A DNA stretch of 29,815 nt from Methylopumilus sp036567085 (GTDB lineage: Bacteria > Pseudomonadota > Gammaproteobacteria > Burkholderiales > Methylophilaceae), in contig DATCVG010000048.1 in assembly GCA_036567085.1 (NCBI GenBank), positions 1-29,815 on the forward strand, written 5' to 3'. The position numbers and the translations under genes are program-made. How positions within the stretch are numbered: the first letter of the stretch is position 1; every line of letters begins with the position of its first letter. Positions 16,591-24,788 of the stretch are shown here, in pieces. The notes beneath the pieces are model-generated. The model saw only the letters and a list, made by a program, of their open reading frames with translations, had not been told where the DNA came from and searched no databases.

Positions 16591-18714
16591 TTAAGCTAAT
16601 TGAACTTCGACCAAGCAATCATGGGAAGTTGGTGAGTTTCCCATATCACCAAAAGCATTGGAGCTCACTGAATTGACGACACCATTATTCAGTTGTCTCC
16701 AATAGCCTAGCGTTGTAACCACGATTCCTTTATTCACATCAGTTGTTATTTTTGATATAGCTTCAAAGAACCCTCGATCGTTAAATACTTTCGCTCGATC
16801 GCCATTTTTAATGCCTCTTTCTTCTGCATCCAATGGATGAATCATCACAAACTGCTCTCCTTGAGCCTTAAGTTTATTTTCGATATTGGCGTAACTCGAA
16901 TTAATGAAGCCATGACTTTTTGGCGCCAAAATATTCAATGGATATTTTTTTGCTAAGGCTGGATTAGCGGATGCTGTTTCTTTGGACGGTACATAATCAG
17001 GCAGTTCAGGAATATCCTCACCTGGCTGAAAAGCTTCGTACATTTGCCTAAATGGCCCAGCAACAAAATTCTTGGCACCAACTACCCTAAATTCACATTT
17101 GCCAGACGGCGTTGGAAATTTTCCTTCTTTGTGAGGCGCTCGATTATCTTTTGTACCCACATTGATTCTCGCATAACCATGTTTTTTTAAATAATCCAAA
17201 TCAATATCTTTGCAGGCTGGAGAATTCCAGTCGATATAATGTTGAAGACATTCAGTATCCGACCATTTAAAACATTCTTCTTCAAAACCAAATCTTTTAG
17301 CAAGACGTCTAAAAATTTCGTAATTTGGCACGGCTTCACCCGGGGACTCTATACATTTTGTATTGTAGGTAAGGTATAAATGACCCCAAGATAGAATGAT
17401 ATCCTCTTGTTCTGCGCCCATGGATGCCGGGAGAAGAATATCTGCATAGGCTGCAGTATCGGAAATAAAGTGTTCTGCGGAAACTAAAAATAAATCTTCG
17501 CGCTTCAAACCCTCTAATATTTTTTCGCTTTCCGTTGATTGAGTGACCGGATTTGTATTCCAACACATCATTGACTTGATAGGCACTTTTAGTTTTTGTT
17601 CGCCCGTTAAAACACGACCCAGCTGAAGGTTATTTACAACTTGTGTGCCTTCTGGAATTAAGTCAGGCCTGCAAATGACATCAAATCTATAAGGCTGCTC
17701 CCATACTGGAAATTGAAGGATACCTCCACCTACATGACGCCAAGCCCCAGTCAGAGCCGGAAGGCATGCAACAGCCCTAATGGCCTGGCCTCCTCCCCAG
17801 CTTTTTTCAAGGGCCACACCAATTCTGATAGCCGATGGGTTAGTGGTTGCATACTCTCGGGCTAATCTTCGAATATCATTTGCTAAGACACCTGTGATTT
17901 CTTCTGCCCATTCAGGACTTCTCTTTTTTGCAAGTTTTGCTAATTCTGGAAAACCTACTGTATATTTATCTACATAGTCTTGATCCACTAATCCTTCTTC
18001 AATAATCACATGCATCATGGCCATCGCAAGAGCACCATCAGTGCCTGGCTTAGGACAAATATGCCAATCTGCTTCTTTAGCCGTTCTTGAAGCATAAGCG
18101 TCAATGACAACAACCTTTGAGCCTTTCTTTTGTGCTTCTTTAACAATATGCCAATGATGGACATTGGTGCTGACCGAGTTACAAGCCCAAATAATAATAA
18201 ATTTCGAATGAATAAAACTCTCTGGATCGACCCCCGCAGTGGGCCCAAGGGTTAGTAGCCAAGCGGTGGCCGAACCCTCCCCGCAGAATGTTCTTTCAGT
18301 AACAGTTGCTCCTAATCGAGCAAAAAAAGAGTCCCCACCGTTCATGCCATGCACCAAGCCTTGATTACCTAAGTAGCTGTTGGGCATAATGGCTTCTGAA
18401 CCAAATTCTTTAATAATGGATTGCCATTTATCAACTATGGTATCGAGCGCTTCATCCCAGGAAATTCTTTTAAATTGTTTTGTACCCTTCGGACCGATTC
18501 GCTTCATAGGGTATAGAAGGCGATCTGGATGGTAGTGACGCTTTTCATAATCTTGAAGTTTCACACATAGTCCACCACGCGTCATTGGATGATCCACGTT
18601 GCCTTTGACGCCTATGAGTTTATTGTCTTCTACCTCATAAACCATTGAGCAGGTATCAGGACAGTCATGAGGGCAGCCCCCATGAAAGTATTTGCTTTCT
18701 TTTTGTGCTTCCAT
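16591..18714 (-). CDS. Molybdopterin oxidoreductase, possible second formate dehydrogenase (Fdh4A-like)
   Basis: This is a 707-residue cytoplasmic enzyme of the DMSO reductase superfamily. The N-terminal [4Fe-4S] site is C14-x3-C18-x3-C22-x27-C50 (GGCPHDCPDTC ... GGLCVK). RTFCGEGSATAW places Cys144 where the Mo ligand is expected. The molybdopterin dinucleotide-binding domain lies at the C-terminus (LNILAPKSHGFINSSYAN to the end). It lacks the long N-terminal ferredoxin part seen in FdsA and has no Tat signal. Methylotrophs of this family often carry a second formate dehydrogenase called FDH4, and position beside fds and Mo-cofactor genes favours that reading. The substrate is not proven by sequence, and no partner subunit is adjacent. 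It leads the operon with moaA, mobA and moeA. Confidence 0.7.
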   Translation of the reverse strand: MEAQKESKYFHGGCPHDCPDTCSMVYEVEDNKLIGVKGNVDHPMTRGGLCVKLQDYEKRHYHPDRLLYPMKRIGPKGTKQFKRISWDEALDTIVDKWQSIIKEFGSEAIMPNSYLGNQGLVHGMNGGDSFFARLGATVTERTFCGEGSATAWLLTLGPTAGVDPESFIHSKFIIIWACNSVSTNVHHWHIVKEAQKKGSKVVVIDAYASRTAKEADWHICPKPGTDGALAMAMMHVIIEEGLVDQDYVDKYTVGFPELAKLAKKRSPEWAEEITGVLANDIRRLAREYATTNPSAIRIGVALEKSWGGGQAIRAVACLPALTGAWRHVGGGILQFPVWEQPYRFDVICRPDLIPEGTQVVNNLQLGRVLTGEQKLKVPIKSMMCWNTNPVTQSTESEKILEGLKREDLFLVSAEHFISDTAAYADILLPASMGAEQEDIILSWGHLYLTYNTKCIESPGEAVPNYEIFRRLAKRFGFEEECFKWSDTECLQHYIDWNSPACKDIDLDYLKKHGYARINVGTKDNRAPHKEGKFPTPSGKCEFRVVGAKNFVAGPFRQMYEAFQPGEDIPELPDYVPSKETASANPALAKKYPLNILAPKSHGFINSSYANIENKLKAQGEQFVMIHPLDAEERGIKNGDRAKVFNDRGFFEAISKITTDVNKGIVVTTLGYWRQLNNGVVNSVSSNAFGDMGNSPTSHDCLVEVQLA

Positions 18715-18726
18715 CTTTAATGCCCC

Positions 18727-18738
18727 TTCATTAATGAA
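18727..18738. promoter_or_regulatory. Palindromic operator candidate between the two formate-dehydrogenase operons
   Basis: TTCATTAATGAA is a perfect 12-base palindrome in the short divergent region. A second palindrome ACTTAAGT (18742-18749, flanked as TACTTAAGTG) follows and resembles the CACTTTAAAGTG-like boxes before xoxF. Position suits an operator shared by both operons. Confidence 0.35.
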
Positions 18739-18759
18739 ATTACTTAAGTGGATATCATC

Positions 18760-18787
18760 TTGATAATTTATAATACTATTTTATTTA
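18760..18787 (+). promoter_or_regulatory. Candidate promoter of the fds operon
   Basis: TTGATA (18760-18765) and TATTTA (18782-18787) are 16 bases apart. Transcription would begin near 18794, leaving a ~35-base leader before the TTG start at 18828. The -10 match is modest. Confidence 0.35.
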
Positions 18788-18827
18788 GCTCTTGAGACAA
18801 GCGCTCAAGAAATATCTGGAGATATCG

Positions 18828-19313
18828 TTGGAAGACCTTGTCTTAAATCCTCAAGATTATAAGATCATTAATCAACATATTTTGGAGTATCAATCTATGC
18901 CTGGGGCCTTATTGCCTCTTTTACATGCCATTCAAGATGACATAGGCTATGTGCCAGAATTGGCTTATCCTCTAATTGCAAAAGCTTTGAGTTTGTCTGT
19001 GGCTGAAGTCCATGGTGTTGTGACTTTTTATCATCATTTTAGAACACATCAACCTGGCCGCCATATTTTACAAGTTTGTCGCGCAGAGTCTTGCCAGGCT
19101 ATGGGAAGCGACGCACTTGAAATTCATATTAAAAATAAACTGGGTGTTGAATTTCATGAAACCACTCCTGATGGCGCCTTCACTTTAGAGCCAATTTACT
19201 GTTTAGGAAATTGTGCATGCTCTCCAAGTGTGATGATTAATGAAGAAGTTTATGGCCGTGTAGATAATAAAAAAATAGATCAACTAATTTCAGATTTAAA
19301 GAGTGCGTCATGA
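18828..19313 (+). CDS. fdsG: Formate dehydrogenase gamma subunit FdsG
   Basis: FdsG is the NuoE-like [2Fe-2S] subunit of the cytosolic NAD-dependent formate dehydrogenase. Cluster ligands are four Cys in QVCRAESC and YCLGNCAC (positions 84, 89, 125 and 129 from this start). No in-frame ATG occurs before the conserved MPGALLPLLHAIQDDIGYVP core. I favour the TTG at 18828 because GGAG (18818-18821) lies six bases before it; the longest reading would start at another TTG (18792) without a ribosome binding site. The result is 161 residues, a usual FdsG length. The last bases overlap fdsB (ATGA). Confidence 0.9.
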   Translation: MEDLVLNPQDYKIINQHILEYQSMPGALLPLLHAIQDDIGYVPELAYPLIAKALSLSVAEVHGVVTFYHHFRTHQPGRHILQVCRAESCQAMGSDALEIHIKNKLGVEFHETTPDGAFTLEPIYCLGNCACSPSVMINEEVYGRVDNKKIDQLISDLKSAS

Positions 19314-20863
19314 GTATTAAAATTTATGTACCTATCGATTCAACAGCACTATCTCTTGGCGCTAATGAAGTTGCTATGGCGATTTCAAAAGAAGCTCAGG
19401 CTAAAAAATTAGACATTCAAATCATTCGCAATAGTTCGCGCGGATTATTTTGGCTGGAAACTTTGGTTGAATTAGAAACGCCTCAAGGTCGCATAGGTTT
19501 TGGCCCCATCAATCCAAGCGATGTGAAGTCTTTATTTGATGCAGATTTTATAAATGGGGGTAAGCACCCTCTTGCGTTAGGTCTTGTCGGAGAGATTGAT
19601 TGGTTAAAAAAACAAGAGCGCTTAACTTTTGCTCGCATGGGTATTACCGAGCCTACTAATATTGATCAGTACATGGCGCATGATGGATTTCAAGGCTTGA
19701 AAAATGCATTGAATTTAAAACCTGAAGTAATTGTGGAAACCGTGACAGCTTCAGGCCTGCGAGGCCGAGGTGGCGCAGCTTTTCCTACAGGAATTAAATG
19801 GAAAACGGTATTAGATACCAAAGCTACACAAAAATATATTGTATGTAATGCAGACGAAGGTGATTCAGGTACGTATTCAGATCGCATGATCATGGAAGGT
19901 GATCCCTTTGTTTTGATTGAGGGTATGATCATCGCTGGCCTTGCTGTAGGCGCGACACAAGGGTATATCTATTTACGCTCTGAATATCCTCATGCACTAA
20001 AAACTTTAAATGAAGCCATTCACCAAACGACTAAGATTGGTTATCTTGGCGAAGATATTTTGAAGTCAGGTAAATCTTTTCATTTAGAAGTCAGGCGCGC
20101 AGCAGGCGCATATATTTGTGGTGAAGAAACTTCGCTGTTGGAGAGCCTAGAAGGCAAAAGAGGATTAGTGCGATTTAAACCACCGCTTCCCGCAATCGAG
20201 GGTTTATTTGGTAAACCTACGGTTGTAAACAACGTGATTTCATTAGCGACTGTACCCATTATTTTGGCTAAAGGTGCTAAGTATTATCAAGATTTTGGTA
20301 TGGGTAAATCACGAGGCACGCTCCCTATTCAGCTGGCAGGAAATTTAAAGCGCACGGGTCTTGTTGAGAAAGCCTTTGGTGTAACTTTAAGGGAGCTTCT
20401 CTACGATTTTGGCGGAGGCTCTTTATCAGGCAAGCCTATTAAAGCAGTGCAAGTAGGTGGACCCTTAGGCGCCTATTTACCCGAATCGCAATTTGATACT
20501 CCACTCGATTATGAAAAATTTTCTGAAATCTGGGCAGTTTTAGGTCACGGCGGTATTGTGGCATTTGATGAGACGGTTAATATGGCAAAGATGGCGCGCT
20601 ATGCATTTGATTTTTGTGCAATTGAATCTTGCGGAAAATGTACACCTTGTCGAATTGGCTCGACCCGCGGCGTTGAAGGGATAGATCATATTATGCAAGG
20701 GCATGATGTTAAGAAGCACGTGGCATTGATTAGAGATCTTTCAGATACCATGTTAAATGGTTCTTTATGTGCTTTAGGTGGCATGACGCCTTATCCCGTT
20801 TTGAGCGCTTTAAATCATTTCCCCAAAGACTTTGGGGTTGATGCAAAAGAGCCTAAGGCATAG
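19310..20863 (+). CDS. fdsB: Formate dehydrogenase beta subunit FdsB
   Basis: FdsB is the NuoF-like diaphorase subunit, which takes electrons through [4Fe-4S] and FMN and reduces NAD+. An N-terminal ~110-residue thioredoxin-like [2Fe-2S]-type region lacks the cluster cysteines. It is followed by the FMN/NADH fold with GLRGRGGAAFPTGIKW, CNADEGDSGTYSDR and GAYICGEETSLLESLEG. The [4Fe-4S] ligands are C441, C444 and C447 (ESCGKCTPCRIGSTRG) and C487. The 517-residue size fits FdsB. Its ATG overlaps the fdsG stop by four bases. Confidence 0.96.
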   Translation: MSIKIYVPIDSTALSLGANEVAMAISKEAQAKKLDIQIIRNSSRGLFWLETLVELETPQGRIGFGPINPSDVKSLFDADFINGGKHPLALGLVGEIDWLKKQERLTFARMGITEPTNIDQYMAHDGFQGLKNALNLKPEVIVETVTASGLRGRGGAAFPTGIKWKTVLDTKATQKYIVCNADEGDSGTYSDRMIMEGDPFVLIEGMIIAGLAVGATQGYIYLRSEYPHALKTLNEAIHQTTKIGYLGEDILKSGKSFHLEVRRAAGAYICGEETSLLESLEGKRGLVRFKPPLPAIEGLFGKPTVVNNVISLATVPIILAKGAKYYQDFGMGKSRGTLPIQLAGNLKRTGLVEKAFGVTLRELLYDFGGGSLSGKPIKAVQVGGPLGAYLPESQFDTPLDYEKFSEIWAVLGHGGIVAFDETVNMAKMARYAFDFCAIESCGKCTPCRIGSTRGVEGIDHIMQGHDVKKHVALIRDLSDTMLNGSLCALGGMTPYPVLSALNHFPKDFGVDAKEPKA

Positions 20864-20894
20864 ACTAATATATTGATTTATTTCGAGAAAACCT

Positions 20895-23741
20895 ATGGAT
20901 GATGTAAAGGATTTTGGAACACCAAAAAGAACTTCAGATAAGACGATCAATTTAACGATTGATGGCGTATCTGTATCTGTGCCTGAGGGCACTTCCATTA
21001 TGCATGCCGCATCTGTATCGGGTGTCACTGTACCTAAATTATGTGCCACAGATAGTTTAGAGCCCTTTGGTTCATGCCGTCTCTGCCTCGTTGAAATTGA
21101 AGGTCGTCGAGGCTATCCAGCTTCATGCACAACACCTGTTGCTGAAGGTATGAAAGTGCACACACAAACACCTAAGCTCGCCGATATTAGGCGTGGTGTG
21201 ATGGAGCTCTATATTTCAGACCATCCTTTAGATTGTCTAACCTGCGCTACGAATGGCGATTGCGAATTACAAGATATGGCAGGCGCTGTTGGCCTTCGTG
21301 ATGTGCGTTATGGCTACGAAGGAGAAAACCATTTAAAGAGTGTTAAAGACACTTCAAATCCTTATTTTACGTTTGATCCTTCAAAGTGCATTGTATGTTC
21401 AAGATGCGTCAGAGCCTGTGAAGAAGTTCAAGGTACATTTGCACTGACTATTCAAGGCCGTGGGTTTGATTCTAAAGTGTCAGCAGGTAATAAAGATTTT
21501 AAAGATTCAGAATGCGTTTCATGTGGTGCTTGCGTGCAGGCTTGTCCAACCGCTACCTTAATTGAAAATACCATCATTGAAGCAGGTGTTCCCGAACATA
21601 GTGTCACAACGACTTGTGCTTATTGTGGTGTAGGTTGTTCGTTCCATGCAGAAATGAAAGGCGAGGAAGTGGTTCGTATGACGCCTAATAAAGATGGCGG
21701 CGCTAATCACGGGCATTCCTGCGTTAAAGGAAGGTTTGCTTGGGGATACGCCACACATAAAGATCGCATCACTACACCTATGATTCGTAAAAGCATTCAT
21801 GATCCTTGGGAAAAAGTAACATGGGATGTTGCGATTAATTATGCAGCAAGTGAAATTCAGCGCATTCAAAAAAAATATGGCCGCGATTCAGTCGGTGCGA
21901 TTTCATCTTCACGATGTACGAATGAAGAAGTATATGTTGTTCAAAAATTGGTGCGAGCAGCTTTAGGCAATAATAATGTGGATACTTGCGCGCGCGTGTG
22001 TCATTCACCGACAGGATATGGACTTAAACAAACGCTAGGTGAATCAGCAGGCACACAAAATTTTGATTCAGTCCTGCATTCGGATGTGATTATGATTATT
22101 GGGGCTAACCCAACAGATGGCCATCCTGTATTCGCGTCACAAATGAAAAGACGTTTAAGGGAAGGTGCGAAACTTATCATTGTTGATCCTCGTGCTATTG
22201 ATCTTGTCGATAACACACCTCATATCAAAGCAGATTATCATTTAAAGCTTAAACCTGGTTCCAATGTAGCTATAGTGAATGCATTGGCCCATACGATTGT
22301 TACTGAAAAACTCATGAATGATTCTTTCATTAAAGCACGATGTGAAGATGAAGCCTTTAAAGTATGGAAAGATTTTATTGTTAAACCTGAAAATTCACCT
22401 GAAGCGATGAGCGCATTTACAGGGGTAGATGCTAAAGAGGTGAGAGCTGCCGCAAGACTTTATGCAACTGGGGGTAATGCTGCGATTTATTATGGCTTGG
22501 GTGTCACAGAACATAGTCAAGGCTCAACAATGGTTATGGGTATTGCTAATCTTGCTATGTTGACAGGTAATATCGGACGAGAGGGTGTAGGGGTCAACCC
22601 TTTACGAGGGCAAAATAATGTTCAAGGTGCCTGCGATATGGGATCGTTTCCCCATGAATTTACAGGATATCGACATGTATCTGATAAATCGACCTTAGCT
22701 TTATTTGAAAAAGCTTGGAATGTGAAATTACAAAGTGAACCCGGCTTAAGAATTCCTAATATGTTAGATGTTGCGATCGATGGACAATTTAAAGCGCTCT
22801 ATTGTGAAGGAGAAGACATTGCCCAATCAGATCCAAATACACAGCATGTGACACATGCATTGGAATCAATGGAGTGCGTTATTGTGCAAGATTTATTTTT
22901 AAATGAAACCGCGATGTATGCGCATGTATTCTTACCAGGCTCTTCATTCTTAGAAAAGAATGGCACATTTACCAATGCAGAACGACGTATTTCGAGAGTA
23001 AGGAAAGTGATGTCGCCTAAGAATGGTTATGAAGATTGGGAGATCACACAGATGCTTAGTAATGCATTAGGTTACAAAATGGAGTACAAGCATGCTTCAG
23101 ATATTATGGATGAGATTGCAAAACTTACCCCCACATTTACAGGTGTGAGTTATCAGAAGTTAGATGAATTAGGCAGCATTCAATGGCCTTGTAATGAAGA
23201 GCATCCTCTTGGAACACCCACCATGCATATCGATGAATTCGTGCGTGGTAAAGGTAAATTTATTATTACCGAGTATGTGCCTACCTCTGAAAAAGTGACA
23301 AAGAAATTCCCACTCATTTTAACGACAGGCAGAATACTGTCTCAATACAATGTGGGCGCACAAACAAGAAGAACAAAAAATGCCGCGTGGCATGAAGAAG
23401 ATATAGTTGAGATTCATCCGCATGATGCCGAAGAGAGAGGTATTCAATCGGGTGATTGGGTAGGCATTGTAAGTCGAGCAGGGGAAACTGTATTAAGAGC
23501 TCATATTACAGATCGCGTTCAGCCCGGTGTGATTTATACAACATTCCACCATCCTGAATCAGGGGCTAATGTGATTACGACAGACAACTCAGATTGGGCG
23601 ACAAATTGCCCTGAATTTAAAGTGACAGCGGTGCAAGTCAGCAAGGTGACACAATTATCTAATTGGCAGAAACAATATCAACATTTCAGTGAAGAGCAGA
23701 TTGAATTTGCAGGTAAATCTAACGCATTAAAAATTCATTAG
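20895..23741 (+). CDS. fdsA: Formate dehydrogenase alpha (catalytic) subunit FdsA
   Basis: FdsA oxidises formate to CO2 at a bis-MGD molybdenum centre in the cytoplasm. In order it shows a [2Fe-2S] domain (C50, C61, C64, C78), a His-Cys3 [4Fe-4S] site (H110, C114, C117, C123), a two-cluster ferredoxin domain (C165, C168, C171, C175 and C207, C210, C213, C217) and the MopB [4Fe-4S] site (C241, C244, C248, C276). C369-H370 in DTCARVCHSPTGYGL are the Mo ligand and its catalytic neighbour; it is a Cys and not a selenocysteine enzyme. The C-terminal dinucleotide-binding domain is complete. The 948-residue size fits FdsA. It follows fdsB by 31 bases and needs FdhD for activation. Confidence 0.97.
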   Translation: MDDVKDFGTPKRTSDKTINLTIDGVSVSVPEGTSIMHAASVSGVTVPKLCATDSLEPFGSCRLCLVEIEGRRGYPASCTTPVAEGMKVHTQTPKLADIRRGVMELYISDHPLDCLTCATNGDCELQDMAGAVGLRDVRYGYEGENHLKSVKDTSNPYFTFDPSKCIVCSRCVRACEEVQGTFALTIQGRGFDSKVSAGNKDFKDSECVSCGACVQACPTATLIENTIIEAGVPEHSVTTTCAYCGVGCSFHAEMKGEEVVRMTPNKDGGANHGHSCVKGRFAWGYATHKDRITTPMIRKSIHDPWEKVTWDVAINYAASEIQRIQKKYGRDSVGAISSSRCTNEEVYVVQKLVRAALGNNNVDTCARVCHSPTGYGLKQTLGESAGTQNFDSVLHSDVIMIIGANPTDGHPVFASQMKRRLREGAKLIIVDPRAIDLVDNTPHIKADYHLKLKPGSNVAIVNALAHTIVTEKLMNDSFIKARCEDEAFKVWKDFIVKPENSPEAMSAFTGVDAKEVRAAARLYATGGNAAIYYGLGVTEHSQGSTMVMGIANLAMLTGNIGREGVGVNPLRGQNNVQGACDMGSFPHEFTGYRHVSDKSTLALFEKAWNVKLQSEPGLRIPNMLDVAIDGQFKALYCEGEDIAQSDPNTQHVTHALESMECVIVQDLFLNETAMYAHVFLPGSSFLEKNGTFTNAERRISRVRKVMSPKNGYEDWEITQMLSNALGYKMEYKHASDIMDEIAKLTPTFTGVSYQKLDELGSIQWPCNEEHPLGTPTMHIDEFVRGKGKFIITEYVPTSEKVTKKFPLILTTGRILSQYNVGAQTRRTKNAAWHEEDIVEIHPHDAEERGIQSGDWVGIVSRAGETVLRAHITDRVQPGVIYTTFHHPESGANVITTDNSDWATNCPEFKVTAVQVSKVTQLSNWQKQYQHFSEEQIEFAGKSNALKIH

Positions 23742-23750
23742 CTTTAATCA

Positions 23751-24569
23751 GTGGCACAAAATCTTTTTATTGATACAGAGCATAGCTTTAGGACTTATGA
23801 AGTTTTAAAAAGCTATGCAAATAAGATCGAAAAAGATGATATTGCAGAAGAAGTGCCAATTGCATTTGTGTATAACGGCATCTCCCATGCTGTCATGCTT
23901 GCCTCTCCTTCAGACCTTGAGGATTTTGCTTTAGGCTTTTCTATTTCAGAAGGTATTGTAGAAAATAAAAAAGATGTGTACGGGATTGAAATTATTCATC
24001 AAACTAATGGCATAGAGCTTCAAATTGATGTCGCGTCATCGTGTTTTCAGTCACTCAAAGATAAGCGAAGAAATTTACTTGGCCGAACAGGCTGTGGTTT
24101 ATGTGGCGCTGAAAATTTAGACCAAGCATTAAGATTGCCAGAAAAAAAAATAGATTATTCTTTAACGATTCAAGAGAGTGCGATGATTAAAGCACTTGAG
24201 GCAATCCATACTTCACAAACGTTGCAAAAGAGGACAGGGGCGACACATGCATGCGCATGGGCCAACCAAGAAGGTGAGATTCAAATTGTGCGGGAAGATG
24301 TGGGTCGACATAATGCCTTAGATAAATTGATTGGTGCACTTAGATCAAAAGACATCACCAATCAAGGTTTTGTGATCACAACTAGTCGTGCAAGTTATGA
24401 GATGGTTCAAAAAACACTGATGCTAGGTGCTTCGATGTTGATCGCTATATCGGCACCCACGGGACTTGCCATACGATCCGCGTTAAAATATGGCTTATGT
24501 TTGGTTGGCTTTGCAAGAACCCCCCAGTATGTAATTTATACTTATGCTGAAAGAGTTACAAAAAATTAA
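23751..24569 (+). CDS. fdhD: Formate dehydrogenase accessory sulfurtransferase FdhD (FdsC)
   Basis: FdhD passes sulfur to the bis-MGD cofactor so that the formate dehydrogenase catalytic subunit becomes active. The sulfur-carrying motif is C115-G-L-C118 in GRTGCGLCGAENL. The family segment VREDVGRHNALDKLIGA and the C-terminal TSRASYEMVQKTLMLG are well conserved. The start is GTG, nine bases after the fdsA stop, with no strong Shine-Dalgarno, so translation is probably coupled. The position between fdsA and fdsD is the one occupied by fdsC in classical fdsGBACD operons. Confidence 0.95.
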   Translation: MAQNLFIDTEHSFRTYEVLKSYANKIEKDDIAEEVPIAFVYNGISHAVMLASPSDLEDFALGFSISEGIVENKKDVYGIEIIHQTNGIELQIDVASSCFQSLKDKRRNLLGRTGCGLCGAENLDQALRLPEKKIDYSLTIQESAMIKALEAIHTSQTLQKRTGATHACAWANQEGEIQIVREDVGRHNALDKLIGALRSKDITNQGFVITTSRASYEMVQKTLMLGASMLIAISAPTGLAIRSALKYGLCLVGFARTPQYVIYTYAERVTKN

Positions 24570-24571
24570 TT

Positions 24572-24784
24572 ATGAATATTGATCAACTTGTTACCATGGC
24601 CAATCAGATCGGCTCTTTTTTTAAATCCTATCCGGATCAAGAAAAAGCGAAAGAAGAGATTGCAAATCATTTAAAGAAATTTTGGGCGCCACCTATGCGC
24701 AATCAAATTAAAGAGCACGTTGCAAAAGATGCGGGTAGAGATTTAGAAGTGATTGTGATTGATGCAATCAAAAGGTATCTTTGA
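24572..24784 (+). CDS. fdsD: Formate dehydrogenase delta subunit FdsD
   Basis: FdsD is a small soluble subunit of the NAD-dependent formate dehydrogenase, needed for stable or active enzyme in relatives. The 70-residue protein begins with IDQLVTMANQIGSFFKSYPD, continues to HLKKFWAPPMRNQIKEH and ends with VIDAIKRYL, which fits the family. It starts two bases after the fdhD stop. It closes the fds operon; only four bases separate it from the convergent glycosyltransferase, and no clear terminator is seen. Confidence 0.9.
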   Translation: MNIDQLVTMANQIGSFFKSYPDQEKAKEEIANHLKKFWAPPMRNQIKEHVAKDAGRDLEVIVIDAIKRYL

Positions 24785-24788
24785 TTTT

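Noticed and set aside
21558..21869. 103-codon minus-strand frame inside fdsA
   Set aside because: It lies antisense to the conserved iron-sulfur and molybdopterin region and shows no recognisable protein features.
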